Assembly (NCBI RefSeq): GCF_026241095.1
Contig: NZ_JAPFGB010000012.1
Coordinates: forward strand, 124,001 to 188,000
Reading direction: 5' to 3'
DNA from: Saccharopolyspora sp. NFXS83
GTDB taxonomy: Bacteria; Actinomycetota; Actinomycetes; Mycobacteriales; Pseudonocardiaceae
DNA: 64,000 nucleotides
Shown here: piece after piece, positions 42,672 to 51,566 of the stretch
How positions within the stretch are numbered: the stretch's first letter is position 1
How the letters are laid out: each line of letters opens with the position of its first letter
The notes under the pieces: model-generated
Seen by the model: only the letters and a program-made list of their open reading frames with translations
Told to the model about the DNA's origin: nothing
Database searches by the model: none
Program-made: the position numbers and the translations under genes

Positions 42672-42937
42672 CGAGGTCCTTGCTGTTGCTGGCGGGGTTG
42701 CGCGGGCGCACCGCGCGCATCCGGCTTTCCGGGCGAGACCCTAGCGACCCGCACCGACCGAACCGGAAGGTTCCGCGCGAGCACACCCACCTCACACCCG
42801 AATGGAGCAGCACGACCCGATCAGCCCACCGCACCGATCCGACGACGCGCACCTGGTGGACCGCACCCGCGGGAGGCCATCGCAAGCGGCGCATACTGGT
42901 TCACGGCATCCGAGCAGCGCCGACCCAGGAGGCCGCG

Positions 42938-43783
42938 ATGGGACGAGTCACCGTCCGCCGACCAGTGCTCCGCGTGACCGAGAACGGGTCCCGCACCCGG
43001 CCGGACACACTGGCCGCCGAGGAGCCGCTGGAGATCCGCATCGACGGCCGGGCGTTGTCGGTCACGATGCGCACCCCCGGCAACGACATCGAGCTCGCCC
43101 ACGGATTCCTGCTCACCGAGAGCGTCATCGCCGACCGGGAGGACGTGCGCAGCGCCCGCTACTGCGACAGCCCCGGACCGGACGGGCGCAACACCTACAA
43201 CGTGCTCGACGTGCTGCTCGCACCCGGCGTCGAACCGCCCGACACCTCGATCGAGCGCAACTTCTACACCACCTCGTCCTGCGGGGTGTGCGGGAAGGCG
43301 GCGCTGGACTCGGTGCGGCTGAGCACCCGCCACTCCCCCGCCCACGATCCGCTGCTGATCAGCCCCCAGACGCTCGCGGACCTGCCGGACCGGCTGCGCG
43401 CGGCGCAGAAGGTGTTCGACTCCACCGGCGGGCTGCACGGCGCCGCGCTGTTCGACGCCGAGGGCCGGCTGCTGGTGTGCCGGGAGGACGTGGGCAGGCA
43501 CAACGCCGTCGACAAGGTCCTCGGCTGGGCCGTGCTGGAACGCCGCGTGCCGCTGGAGAGCTGCGTCCTCATGGTCTCCGGCCGGGCCTCGTTCGAACTG
43601 GTCCAGAAGGCCGCCATGGCCGGAGTCCCCGCACTGGCCGCGGTCTCCGCGCCGTCCTCGCTGGCGGTCGAACTGGCCGAGGAGCAGGGCATGACGCTCG
43701 TCGGCTTCCTGCGGGGGACCTCGATGAACGTCTACACCGGGGCCCACCGCATCATCGAACGAACCCCGACCTCGGTCTCGTAG
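42938..43783 (+). CDS. fdhD: Formate dehydrogenase accessory sulfurtransferase FdhD
   Basis: A 281-residue protein that moves sulfur from a cysteine desulfurase to the molybdenum cofactor of formate-dehydrogenase-type enzymes. The catalytic cysteine loop is [13 protein letters not shown] (CxxC, near residue 115), with [23 protein letters not shown] and [12 protein letters not shown] as family signatures. ATG 42938 follows CAGGAGG. Its client is presumably the YdeP-like enzyme at 35497-37839. Confidence 0.96.
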   Translation: MGRVTVRRPVLRVTENGSRTRPDTLAAEEPLEIRIDGRALSVTMRTPGNDIELAHGFLLTESVIADREDVRSARYCDSPGPDGRNTYNVLDVLLAPGVEPPDTSIERNFYTTSSCGVCGKAALDSVRLSTRHSPAHDPLLISPQTLADLPDRLRAAQKVFDSTGGLHGAALFDAEGRLLVCREDVGRHNAVDKVLGWAVLERRVPLESCVLMVSGRASFELVQKAAMAGVPALAAVSAPSSLAVELAEEQGMTLVGFLRGTSMNVYTGAHRIIERTPTSVS

Positions 43784-43823
43784 GAGTCCTCGCCGAACGA
43801 TCCGCTCCGCCGGTCGGGCAGCC

Positions 43824-43857
43824 GATCCTGCAGCGAGGAAGCCGCTGAGGTTCCGCT
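43824..43857. repeat. Modular palindromic repeat, right-half fragment (copy D)
   Basis: Only the right outer arm (GCGAGGAAGCCGCTGAG, 43833-43849) and its flanks are present, identical to copy A except for one base. The left arm and inner hairpin are missing. It lies between the converging fdhD and esterase genes. Confidence 0.8.
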
Positions 43858-43895
43858 GCCGACCCCCACCGCAACAGGAGTCGGACGACGAGCGG

Positions 43896-44792
43896 TCAGC
43901 CGTGGTCGGCGATGTCGGGGGCGTAGCCGCCGATGAAGTCGACGACCTCCGGCAGCGCGAACCGGTAGTAGCGGCTGTTGTGGCCTCCGGGAGTCCGCAC
44001 CGATGCCACCTCGGGCTTGGCCTTGCGCACGAACTTGCGCGTCCCGCTGATGAACCTGTCCCGCGTGCCGCACCACACCCCCAGCGGCACGTCCTCCAAC
44101 GCGGCGACGTGGCGCATCGGGTCGATCGCGCTCCACTCGGCCTCGTCGACGAACGCGCGCCGCCGCGCCATCTCCGGCCAGCTGGTGATCAGCGCGGGCG
44201 ACACCACCGCCGTCGCGTTGACCGGGCTGTCGAGCTCGTTGCGGCGGCGGGTGTAGAGCAGCGCCCCGAAACCGCCCATCGAGATGCCCGCCACGGCGAA
44301 CGGCTGGCCGTCCCTCCCACCGAGTCCGCGCTCCCCCAGCCAGCGCGGCACCTCGTCCAGCAACATCCACATCGGATCGTCACCGGAACGCTGGTGCCAG
44401 TAGCTGTTGCCGCCGCCGTCGACGGCGAGGATCGCGAACGGCGGCACCTTGCCCGCCTTGACCGACGCGGTCAACCACGCCGGCACCCCACCGGAGGACC
44501 TGCGGGCGTCACCGAACCGGCCGTGCAGCAGCAGGCACACCGGGAGCCCGGCGCGGGGCACCCCGCTCGGATACATCGTGACCAGGTCCACTTCGCGGTT
44601 GCGCGCCTGCGAGTGCACGGTCTCGACCGACACGTTGGTCTGCTTCGCCAGCGGAACGGGCTGCGGCGGCACCACCGCGCCCCCGGAGTCGCTGCTCAGC
44701 CCCAGCCCCAACGCACCTGCTCCGACCAGGCCGGAAGTGAGCAAGGTCCGCCTGTCTGGCATCGGGACTTTCCGCGGCTCCCCGCGCTGCAT
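43896..44792 (-). CDS. Exported alpha/beta-hydrolase (putative esterase, antigen 85/EstD-like)
   Basis: A 298-residue hydrolase. Near the N-terminus PDRRTLLTSGLVGAGALGLGL is a Tat-like signal. The nucleophile elbow is VAGISMGGFGALL (GxSxG near residue 172), with the acid in WCGTRDRFI and the histidine in TPGGHNSRYY. Family members include mycolyltransferases and carbohydrate esterases. ATG 44792 has GGAGG four bases upstream. The natural substrate is unknown. Confidence 0.85.
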   Translation of the reverse strand: MQRGEPRKVPMPDRRTLLTSGLVGAGALGLGLSSDSGGAVVPPQPVPLAKQTNVSVETVHSQARNREVDLVTMYPSGVPRAGLPVCLLLHGRFGDARRSSGGVPAWLTASVKAGKVPPFAILAVDGGGNSYWHQRSGDDPMWMLLDEVPRWLGERGLGGRDGQPFAVAGISMGGFGALLYTRRRNELDSPVNATAVVSPALITSWPEMARRRAFVDEAEWSAIDPMRHVAALEDVPLGVWCGTRDRFISGTRKFVRKAKPEVASVRTPGGHNSRYYRFALPEVVDFIGGYAPDIADHG

Positions 44793-44956
44793 GGCACCTC
44801 CGCTTCGTTCTCCCCGAACCGTTCATCGTGCCAATGGCCGTCGGCGCTACCGGAAGCCCCCTGCGCCACGGAGAGCTCACCCGCCTCGCACCAGGAGTCT
44901 CCGGTGGACGGTGAGCGCTCCGGCTCGGTGGCCGCCGCCCGTCCGCGGTGGACGGA

Positions 44957-45598
44957 TCAGCGCACGCCCTCCGGAACCGGCGACCAGCCCGCCGCGCACG
45001 GCGCGGAATCGAACCGGTCGGCCACCGGCACCGAGCCGTACAGCACCCAGCGCAGCAGCGCGGGCCACGGCCCGTAACCCGCGGCCGTGTCCAGCCCTCG
45101 GCCCTCGGCGAGAACGTCGAGTTCGACCCGCAACCGGTGGGCCAACGCGTGCGCCGCGCCCACCGGCGACGCCGGGTCGTCGGCTCCGACGACCAGCCGG
45201 GTCGGACCACCCGCTTCGCGCAGCGCCGGCGCGTCCGGTTCCCCGAGCACGTCCGCCCGCGATCCCGGCGCCCGCACCTGGTCGTCCGGCGCGACCAGCA
45301 GCACCCGATCGGCCCGGCGGACTCCGTCGGCCGCCGACCGCCGCGCCCCCAGCGTAGCCGCGTGCCGCAGCCACAACGCGGCGCCGCGGCGGTGGGCGAC
45401 GACCGCGAGCTCCGCTTCCGGGGGTGTGCGGGCCAGCCGGACGCGCAGCGCGGCGAGCGGATCGTGCGATTCCGCGGGCGACGGGCAGGTGGTCACGACC
45501 GCGCCCGAATCGGGCAGCCGCGCGGCCAGCCACTGCTGCCAGTGCCACGGACCGGTTTTCGAGCCGCCCGGCACCAGCAGCACGTGCAGCTCGCTCAT
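44957..45598 (-). CDS. RBBP9/YdeN-like alpha/beta-hydrolase with lost catalytic residues
   Basis: A 213-residue protein matching RBBP9-type serine hydrolases along its length (LLVPGGSKTGPWHWQQWL at the start, GADDPASPVGAAHALA, AAGYGPWP at the end). However the nucleophile motif, normally GHSLG, reads VAHRRGAALW with Arg in place of Ser, and the C-terminal catalytic His position reads GLDTAAG. Both changes are clear in the DNA, so it is probably a non-catalytic binding protein. It lies between clpX and the esterase, monocistronic. Confidence 0.75.
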   Translation of the reverse strand: MSELHVLLVPGGSKTGPWHWQQWLAARLPDSGAVVTTCPSPAESHDPLAALRVRLARTPPEAELAVVAHRRGAALWLRHAATLGARRSAADGVRRADRVLLVAPDDQVRAPGSRADVLGEPDAPALREAGGPTRLVVGADDPASPVGAAHALAHRLRVELDVLAEGRGLDTAAGYGPWPALLRWVLYGSVPVADRFDSAPCAAGWSPVPEGVR

Positions 45599-45765
45599 CG
45601 GGCCACTCCCTGGGCACGCTCGAATCGGACGACTCTCCGATGAGCATGATCACGCATGGCCGCGGATCGCGCGCCTGCGGCTCACCCACTAGCGGGACAC
45701 CCGGACGTTTCCCGCGAGCGCGAACCCGCTCCACTCGCCTGAGCTCGACCTCGCCCGAGAAGAGA

Positions 45766-45798
45766 ACTGCCGCCGCCCCGCGAGGGGACGACGGCAGT
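45766..45798 (-). terminator. clpX terminator-like hairpin
   Basis: An imperfect stem ACTGCCGCCGCCCC / GGGGACGACGGCAGT around a GCGA loop, four bases past the clpX stop. Confidence 0.6.
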
Positions 45799-45802
45799 AC
45801 CA

Positions 45803-47083
45803 TCAGGCGGACTTCTCGCGGCGCTCCCGCCGAGTGTTCTGCCTGGCCACGATCGTCGGGTTCACGTTCTCCCGCACCGTCTGCTCGGTGATGACGACCT
45901 TCGCGACGTCGGTGCGGCTGGGGATGTCGTACATCACCGGCAGCAGCACCTCCTCCAAGATCGCACGCAAGCCGCGCGCACCCGTGCCGCGCAGGATCGC
46001 CTGATCGGCGACCGCCTCCAGCGCCGTGCGGGTGAACTCCAGCTCGACGTTGTCCATCTCGAACAGCCGCTTGTACTGCTTGATCAGCGCGTTGCGCGGT
46101 TCGGTGAGGATCTGCACCAGCGACGGCTTGTCCAGGTTCGTCACGCTGGCCACCGTGGGCAGCCGGCCGATGAACTCGGGAATCAGCCCGAACTTGATGA
46201 GGTCCTCGGGCAGCACCTCCGAGAACCGGTCCGCGGAGTTCGCCTCCTCCTTCGAGCGCAGCTGCGCCCCGAAGCCGACGCTGGCCTTGCCGACCCGGTC
46301 CTCGACGATCTTCTCCAGCCCGGCGAACGCGCCGGCCACGATGAACAGCACGTTCGTCGTGTCGATCTGGATGAACTCCTGGTGGGGGTGCTTGCGACCG
46401 CCCTGCGGCGGCACGCTCGCCGTCGTCCCCTCCAGGATCTTCAGCAGCGCCTGCTGCACGCCCTCGCCGGAGACGTCGCGGGTGATCGACGGGTTCTCGC
46501 TCTTGCGGGCGATCTTGTCGACCTCGTCGATGTAGATGATGCCCGTCTCGGCGCGCTTGACGTCGTAGTCGGCCGCCTGGATGAGCTTGAGCAGGATGTT
46601 CTCGACGTCCTCGCCGACGTAGCCCGCCTCGGTCAGCGCGGTGGCGTCGGCGATGGCGAACGGCACGTTGAGCATCTTCGCCAAGGTCTGCGCCAGGTAG
46701 GTCTTCCCACAACCGGTGGGGCCCAGCATCAGGATGTTCGACTTCGCGAGCTCGACGTTCTCCTCGCGGCTGTCGCGCGTGCGCTCACCCATCTGGATGC
46801 GCTTGTAGTGGTTGTAGACCGCTACCGACAGGTTGCGCTTCGCCGGGTCCTGCCCGATGACGTACTGGTCCAGGAACTCGTGGATCTCCGTCGGCTTCGG
46901 CAGCTCGTCGAGCTTGACCTCACCGGCTTCCGCCAGTTCCTCTTCGATGATCTCGTTGCAGAGATCGATGCACTCATCGCAGATGTACACGCCGGGGCCG
47001 GCGATGAGTTTTTTCACCTGCTTCTGGCTCTTCCCGCAGAAGGAGCACTTCAGCAGGTCGCCGCCGTCACCGATACGTGCCAT
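45803..47083 (-). CDS. clpX: ATP-dependent Clp protease ATP-binding subunit ClpX
   Basis: A 426-residue AAA+ unfoldase that feeds proteins to ClpP1P2. The zinc domain is CSFCGK...CDECIDLC (residues 14-41), Walker A is GPTGCGKT (about 120), and Walker B is [10 protein letters not shown]; the IGF-type ClpP loop lies near SVGFGAQ. ATG 47083 ([13 protein letters not shown]) is the family start; ORF readings to 47110 add nonsense. It is downstream of clpP1P2 on the same strand but 489 bases away, with its own promoter-like region. Confidence 0.97.
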   Translation of the reverse strand: MARIGDGGDLLKCSFCGKSQKQVKKLIAGPGVYICDECIDLCNEIIEEELAEAGEVKLDELPKPTEIHEFLDQYVIGQDPAKRNLSVAVYNHYKRIQMGERTRDSREENVELAKSNILMLGPTGCGKTYLAQTLAKMLNVPFAIADATALTEAGYVGEDVENILLKLIQAADYDVKRAETGIIYIDEVDKIARKSENPSITRDVSGEGVQQALLKILEGTTASVPPQGGRKHPHQEFIQIDTTNVLFIVAGAFAGLEKIVEDRVGKASVGFGAQLRSKEEANSADRFSEVLPEDLIKFGLIPEFIGRLPTVASVTNLDKPSLVQILTEPRNALIKQYKRLFEMDNVELEFTRTALEAVADQAILRGTGARGLRAILEEVLLPVMYDIPSRTDVAKVVITEQTVRENVNPTIVARQNTRRERREKSA

Positions 47084-47143
47084 GACCGCTGACCCCGTCC
47101 CCTCCGGCACGCCGTCCGGTGACGTGCCTGACCGTATGTGCTC

Positions 47144-47180
47144 GTACCGACGGTACCTGCCGCTCCCCGAATTCGGGGAG
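47144..47180. promoter_or_regulatory. Two perfect palindromes in the clpX promoter region
   Basis: GTACCGACGGTAC (47144-47156) and CTCCCCGAATTCGGGGAG (47163-47180) lie 61-97 bases upstream of clpX. Both are perfect inverted repeats. They do not match the ClgR consensus as known, so a different regulator may act here. Confidence 0.45.
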
Positions 47181-47432
47181 ACTCGCAGACTCCGCTACCT
47201 GCCAGTCTCCGGCATGCGCCGGGCGCGGTGGTCGCCGAGGCCACCGTCCGGCGTGTCGCGAACGCCCGGCGTGCCGCCCGCACCAGCATCCCATTTTCCG
47301 GAACGCTCCCGCGACAGCCTTCCACCAGGTCCTTTCCCCAGATCGAGTTCTGCGCCCACCAGCGCTTCCAATCGCCGTCGTCCTCGCAGCGGCGAATCCG
47401 CCGAGCAGCGACCATCCACGCAACCGGCACCG

Positions 47433-47538
47433 CCGCGGGTTCTCAGCCGCCTTCTCGCGAGGGCGGCAATTCCCTCGTGGCGGAGGCCACTCGGGACATT
47501 GATCCCGCGGCGAGAAGGCGGCTGAGGTTCCGCTACCC
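47433..47538. repeat. Modular palindromic repeat, copy C
   Basis: Only the nested-palindrome module is present. Outer arms 47442-47458 (CTCAGCCGCCTTCTCGC) and 47510-47526 pair perfectly over 17 bp, although the arm sequence differs from copy A at four places, each compensated on the other arm. The inner hairpin is decayed. It lies between clpX and clpP2. The rest of 47084-47572 has the palindromes listed and no gene. Confidence 0.88.
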
Positions 47539-47572
47539 GGTCACCAACGCAGAACAAGGCTGGAGAAGCAGA

Positions 47573-48202
47573 TCAGGACTGGGCGGAGAGCTTGCGGTAG
47601 GGCAGCACCTCGTCGACGATGCCGTACTCCTGGGCCTGCTGGGCGGTCAGGATCTTGTCGCGCTCCACGTCCTGGCGGACCTGGTCCTTCTCCTTGCCGG
47701 TGTGCGTGGCGAGGGTGGACTCCATCAGGTCCCGCATCCGCTGCACCTCGTTGGCCTGGATCTCCAAGTCGGAGACCTGGCCGTAGATGCCCTCGGTCGA
47801 CGGCTGGTGGATCAGGATCCGCGAGTTCGGCAGCGCGAGCCGCTTGCCCTTGGTGCCGGCCGCCAGGATGACGGCCGCGGCCGACGCCGCCTGGCCCAGG
47901 CAGATCGTGCGCACGTCCGGGCGGACGTACTGGATGGTGTCGTAGATGGCCATCAGGGCCGTGAACGAACCACCCGGAGAGTTGATGTAGATCTGGATCT
48001 CGCGATCCGGATCGTCGGACTCCAGGAACAGCAGCTGCGCCATCACGTCGTTGGCCGACGCGTCGTCGACCTGGACGCCGAGGAAGACGATGCGCTCCTC
48101 GAACAGCTTGTTGTACGGGTTCGACTCCTTCACCCCGTACGCGGTGCGCTCGACGAAGGAGGGCAGCACGTACCGGGACTGCGGAAGCTGGAATGAGCTC
48201 AC
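47573..48202 (-). CDS. clpP2: ATP-dependent Clp protease proteolytic subunit ClpP2
   Basis: A 209-residue serine protease subunit that joins ClpP1 in a hetero-tetradecamer. Catalytic residues are Ser in [11 protein letters not shown] (about 110), His in ILIHQPS (about 135) and Asp in DVERDK. The [19 protein letters not shown] start matches actinobacterial ClpP2. GTG 48202 is 37 bases after the clpP1 stop, so the genes are co-transcribed. Confidence 0.95.
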   Translation of the reverse strand: MSSFQLPQSRYVLPSFVERTAYGVKESNPYNKLFEERIVFLGVQVDDASANDVMAQLLFLESDDPDREIQIYINSPGGSFTALMAIYDTIQYVRPDVRTICLGQAASAAAVILAAGTKGKRLALPNSRILIHQPSTEGIYGQVSDLEIQANEVQRMRDLMESTLATHTGKEKDQVRQDVERDKILTAQQAQEYGIVDEVLPYRKLSAQS

Positions 48203-48239
48203 GACAGGTGACTCCTCGTTACTAGGTCCGGGCGCGCGG

Positions 48240-48857
48240 TCAGCTGGGCAGGTTGGCTGCGGTGGCGACGTGGTCCACGAAGCCGTACTCGCGGGCCTCC
48301 TCGGCGGTGAACCAGCGGTCCCGGTCGGAGTCGGCCGTGATCTTCTCCACGGTCTGGCCGGTCTGCGCCGCGATCAGCTCCGCCATCTCCCGCTTGTGCT
48401 TGGAGAACACCTCGGCCTGGATCGCGATGTCGGAGGCCGTACCGCCCAGGCCCGCCGACGGCTGGTGCATCATGATCCGCGCGTGCGGCAGCGTGAAGCG
48501 CTTGCCCTGCGCACCGGCGGAGAGCAGGAACTGGCCCATCGACGCCGCGAAGCCCATCGCGACGGTGGCCACGTCCGGCTTGATCAGCTGCATGGTGTCG
48601 TAGATCGCCATGCCCGCGGTGACCGAACCGCCCGGCGAGTTGATGTAGAGCGAGATGTCCCGCTCCGGGTCCTCGGCCGCGAGCAGGAGCAGCTGCGAGC
48701 AGATCTGGTTGGCCATGGTGTCCTCGACCTGAGAGCCGAGGACGATGATCCGCTCCCGCAGCAAGCGCTCGTAAACCGAGTCGTTGAGCGAGAGCCCGTT
48801 CGTCGACCGCATGTGCGGCGTCGTGTCCGACGCCGGAACAGTCAGGTGCTGCGTCAC
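48240..48857 (-). CDS. clpP1: ATP-dependent Clp protease proteolytic subunit ClpP1
   Basis: A 205-residue ClpP subunit. Catalytic Ser is in [12 protein letters not shown] (about 104), His in IMMHQPSAG (about 129), Asp in [24 protein letters not shown] is the conserved N-terminal segment. GTG 48857, after AGGGGAGAC, is preferred over GTG 48908 because it has a ribosome binding site and gives the usual length. First gene of the clpP1-clpP2 operon, downstream of tig. Confidence 0.95.
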   Translation of the reverse strand: MTQHLTVPASDTTPHMRSTNGLSLNDSVYERLLRERIIVLGSQVEDTMANQICSQLLLLAAEDPERDISLYINSPGGSVTAGMAIYDTMQLIKPDVATVAMGFAASMGQFLLSAGAQGKRFTLPHARIMMHQPSAGLGGTASDIAIQAEVFSKHKREMAELIAAQTGQTVEKITADSDRDRWFTAEEAREYGFVDHVATAANLPS

Positions 48858-48987
48858 GTCTCCCCTGCCTTCTTCCACGATGAGGGCTTCCACAATGGAT
48901 CCGGCCACACCGGTCGCCGGGCGCCGGACCGTTGGGGATGCCTTGGCTTGTTCCGTTTCCGGTGATCCGCTTGCAACCGACCCTAAC

Positions 48988-49027
48988 GAACGTGGGCGGC
49001 ACCAGCTTCCCGGTACCGCCCACGTTC
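48988..49027 (-). terminator. tig terminator hairpin
   Basis: Arms GAACGTGGGCGG (48988-48999) and CCGCCCACGTTC (49016-49027) form a perfect 12-bp stem, about 75 bases past the tig stop. Confidence 0.75.
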
Positions 49028-49101
49028 GCTCAGAGCTTGTGCATTGCTCTCGCCGCTCGCGGATTCCTTCTGCTCACAGCGAAATCACCGCGAAAGAGTC
49101 G

Positions 49102-50520
49102 TCACTCCGACTTCGCGGCCGGGGTGGAACCCGCGGTCTCGTCGGAGGACTCGGCCTGCTCGACCTCGCCCTGCACGACCTCCGGAGCACCGTCGTCGTC
49201 CTGCGAGCCGAACAGCTCGTCCAGGTCGAGCTCGCTGCCGGAACCGTCGACCACAGTGGCCTGCCGCACGACCGAGAACAGCGCCTTGCTGCGCCGCACG
49301 TCGGCGTAGATCGCGCCGAGCTGGCCCGACTGCTGCGCCTGCTGGACGTACTGGTCCGGGCTCACGCCGAAGCGCTGGGCTTGGTAGATGATCCGCTCGG
49401 TGAGCTCGTTGTCGGAGACCGACACGTTCTCGGCGTCGGCGATCGTGTCCAGCACCAGCTGGGTGCGGACCGCCTTCTCCGCCTCCTCGCGGGTCTCCGC
49501 GTCGAACTGCTCGCGGGTCTGGCCCTGCGACTCCAGCCACTCAGCGAACTTGGCCTCGTCGTGGTCGAACGGGTGGATCGCGTCGTGCTCGCGCACCTCG
49601 ACCTCGGACGCCACCACGTTCTCCGGCAGCGGGACCTCGACGGTCTCCAGCAGCGCCTCGAGGACCTTGTCCCGCGCCTGCATGCCCTGCTGCATCCGCT
49701 TGACGCGGGCCAGGCGCTCCCGCAGGTCCGCGAGCAGTTCCTCGGCGGTGTCGAACTCGCTGGCCATCTGGGCGAACTCGTCGTCCGCCTCCGGCAGGTG
49801 CCGCTCCTTGACCGAGTCCAGCGTGACGGTCACCTCGGCGTCGCGGTCCGCGTACTCGCCGGCCACCAGCTTGGTGGTGAAGGTGTTGGTGTCACCCGCC
49901 GACGCGCCGATCAGCGCGTCGTCGATGCCCTCGATGAGCTGGCCGGACCCGATCTCGTAGGACAGGCCGCTGGTGCGCGCTTCCTCGACGTCCTCGCCGT
50001 CGACCGTGGCCGACAGGTCGATGCTGACGAAGTCGCCCTGCTGGGCCGGGCGCTCGACACCGGTCAGCGTGCCGAAGCGGGCGCGCAGCTCGTCGAGCTG
50101 CTCCTGCACCTCGTCCTCGGTCGTCTCGACGTCGTCCACCGACACGGACAGCTCACCGAACGCCGGAACGGTGATCTCCGGACGCACATCGACCTCGGCG
50201 GTGAACTCGATCTGGTCCCCGTCCTCGATCTTGGTGACCTCGATCTCCGGACGCCCGAGGGTGCGAACCTCGGTGCCGTTGATGGCCTCCATGTACTTGG
50301 CCGGAACCGCCTCGTTGACGACCTCGTCGAGCACGGGACCGCGGCCGATGCGGCTCTCCAGCACGCGGGCGGGAACCTTGCCCGGCCGGAAGCCCGGAAT
50401 GCGGACCTGGTTGGCGAGTGCCTTGTACGCGCGGTCGAAGTTCGGCTTGAGCTCGTCGAACGGCACCTCGACGTTGATCCGTACGCGCGTCGGGCTCAGG
50501 TGCTCGACGGTGCTCTTCAC
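49102..50520 (-). CDS. tig: Trigger factor
   Basis: A 472-residue ribosome-bound chaperone and peptidyl-prolyl isomerase. The ribosome-docking signature is GFRPGKVPARVLESRIG (residues about 43-60; the GFRPGK core is invariant), followed by the FKBP-like PPIase domain (QQGDFVSIDLSATVDG, SGQLIEGIDDALIG) and the alpha-helical C-terminal arms. The last 45 residues are an acidic, Gln-rich tail. GTG 50520 has AGGAG five bases upstream. It normally precedes clpP1P2. Confidence 0.97.
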   Translation of the reverse strand: MKSTVEHLSPTRVRINVEVPFDELKPNFDRAYKALANQVRIPGFRPGKVPARVLESRIGRGPVLDEVVNEAVPAKYMEAINGTEVRTLGRPEIEVTKIEDGDQIEFTAEVDVRPEITVPAFGELSVSVDDVETTEDEVQEQLDELRARFGTLTGVERPAQQGDFVSIDLSATVDGEDVEEARTSGLSYEIGSGQLIEGIDDALIGASAGDTNTFTTKLVAGEYADRDAEVTVTLDSVKERHLPEADDEFAQMASEFDTAEELLADLRERLARVKRMQQGMQARDKVLEALLETVEVPLPENVVASEVEVREHDAIHPFDHDEAKFAEWLESQGQTREQFDAETREEAEKAVRTQLVLDTIADAENVSVSDNELTERIIYQAQRFGVSPDQYVQQAQQSGQLGAIYADVRRSKALFSVVRQATVVDGSGSELDLDELFGSQDDDGAPEVVQGEVEQAESSDETAGSTPAAKSE

Positions 50521-50660
50521 GTGGTCTCCTAGTGCGAACGTGCTTCGGACCCCGGCGGTGCCGGCGGGAGCGCGACCCCACATCGGGTGCACTCCGGCGA
50601 CGCCGGGCTGACCTCCGAGTCTATTGCCCAGGCGAGACCGAGGCCGGGCCGGGGGTTGCC

Positions 50661-50927
50661 TCAGCGCGCCCCGCGGGCCGAGAACACCGCCTCACCGACC
50701 ACGTCACCCGCACCGCCCACGGCCGGCACGGCCGCCGAGCCCAGCGGCGTCGGAATCACCGCCGTCCCGATCCCCACCGTCGGCGGGACGATCTGCCTGC
50801 CGGGTCCGTCGACGAACAGCGACACCCCGATCAGCAGCACCACCGCGAGCATCAACAGCACCCCCACCAGCAAAGCGGGGAGCCGGACGCGTCGCGCGAC
50901 CCTCGACACAGCAACGTGAACGTGCAC
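50661..50927 (-). CDS. Small membrane-anchored hypothetical protein
   Basis: A reading frame of 88 residues from GTG 50927 (or 70+ from later GTG 50909) with one strong transmembrane helix (ALLVGVLLMLAVVLLIGVSL) preceded by arginines and followed by a Gly/Pro/Val-rich exported tail (VPPTVGIGTAVIPTPLG). Codons are G/C-ending. No family is recognised; it sits between tig and tRNA-Pro. Confidence 0.5.
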   Translation of the reverse strand: MHVHVAVSRVARRVRLPALLVGVLLMLAVVLLIGVSLFVDGPGRQIVPPTVGIGTAVIPTPLGSAAVPAVGGAGDVVGEAVFSARGAR

Positions 50928-51069
50928 GACCACGAAATCGACCTGCCGCTGCCGACCGTTACCGAATGCCGGGCGGATCACCCGCAGGAATCACGTTGCG
51001 TGATCTCCATCGCGACCCCGGAACGCAAAAAGGAGGCGCGGCCGCACGACCACGCCTCCCGGAGGACCG

Positions 51070-51143
51070 TCGGGGTGGCGGGATTTGAACCCACGACCCC
51101 TCGCACCCAAAGCGAGTGCGCTACCAAACTGCGCCACACCCCG
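51070..51143 (-). tRNA. tRNA-Pro (TGG anticodon)
   Basis: A complete 74-nt cloverleaf on the minus strand: acceptor CGGGGTG/CACCCCG, D-arm GGCGCAGTTTGGTAGCGC, anticodon loop with TGG between CTCGC and GCGAG, and the T-loop GGTTCAAATCC. CCA is not encoded. Confidence 0.97.
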
Positions 51144-51305
51144 TCCCACCTGCAACGCACCCCGACCGCACGGGTGCGTTGCGGAGAGCCTATCGCGACC
51201 GGTTAAGCTAGGGCACGCAAGGTCGGAAACACCCCGGCGATCACCGTCCGGACATCGACATCGATGCCCATCGGCGCACCACCGAGGAACGTCCTGACCA
51301 GGCAT

Positions 51306-51376
51306 GCGGGCGTAGCTCAATGGTAGAGCCCCAGTCTTCCAAACTGGCTACGCGGGTTCGATTCCCGTCGCCCGCT
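51306..51376 (+). tRNA. tRNA-Gly (TCC anticodon)
   Basis: A 71-nt cloverleaf: acceptor GCGGGCG/CGCCCGC, D-arm GCTCAATGGTAGAGC, anticodon loop CTTCCAA between CCAGT and ACTGG, T-loop GGTTCGATTCC. CCA is not encoded. It lies divergent from tRNA-Pro, 162 bases away. Confidence 0.97.
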
Positions 51377-51566
51377 CAGAGCACCTACCGGCAAGTGCGG
51401 CGCCCATTCCCGAACGCGGGAGGGGCGCCGTTTCGCATTCGCGCCGACCAACGAGCGTTTCGCCCGAACTCGCCGCCGAACGTCTCGTGCAGGACGACGG
51501 CGCGGGCGGCCGATCGAGCGGGATCGTCCGGGGCGACCCGGCGCCGGACTCCGCTCATCGCCGTGG

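Noticed and set aside
47050-47430. Two overlapping minus-strand frames in the clpX-clpP2 gap
   Set aside because: Arg/Trp-rich composition, conflicting frames and overlap with the clpX promoter palindromes argue against coding.
51070-51376. tRNA genes as an integration site for a mobile element
   Set aside because: No integrase gene and no repeated tRNA 3' end was found nearby.
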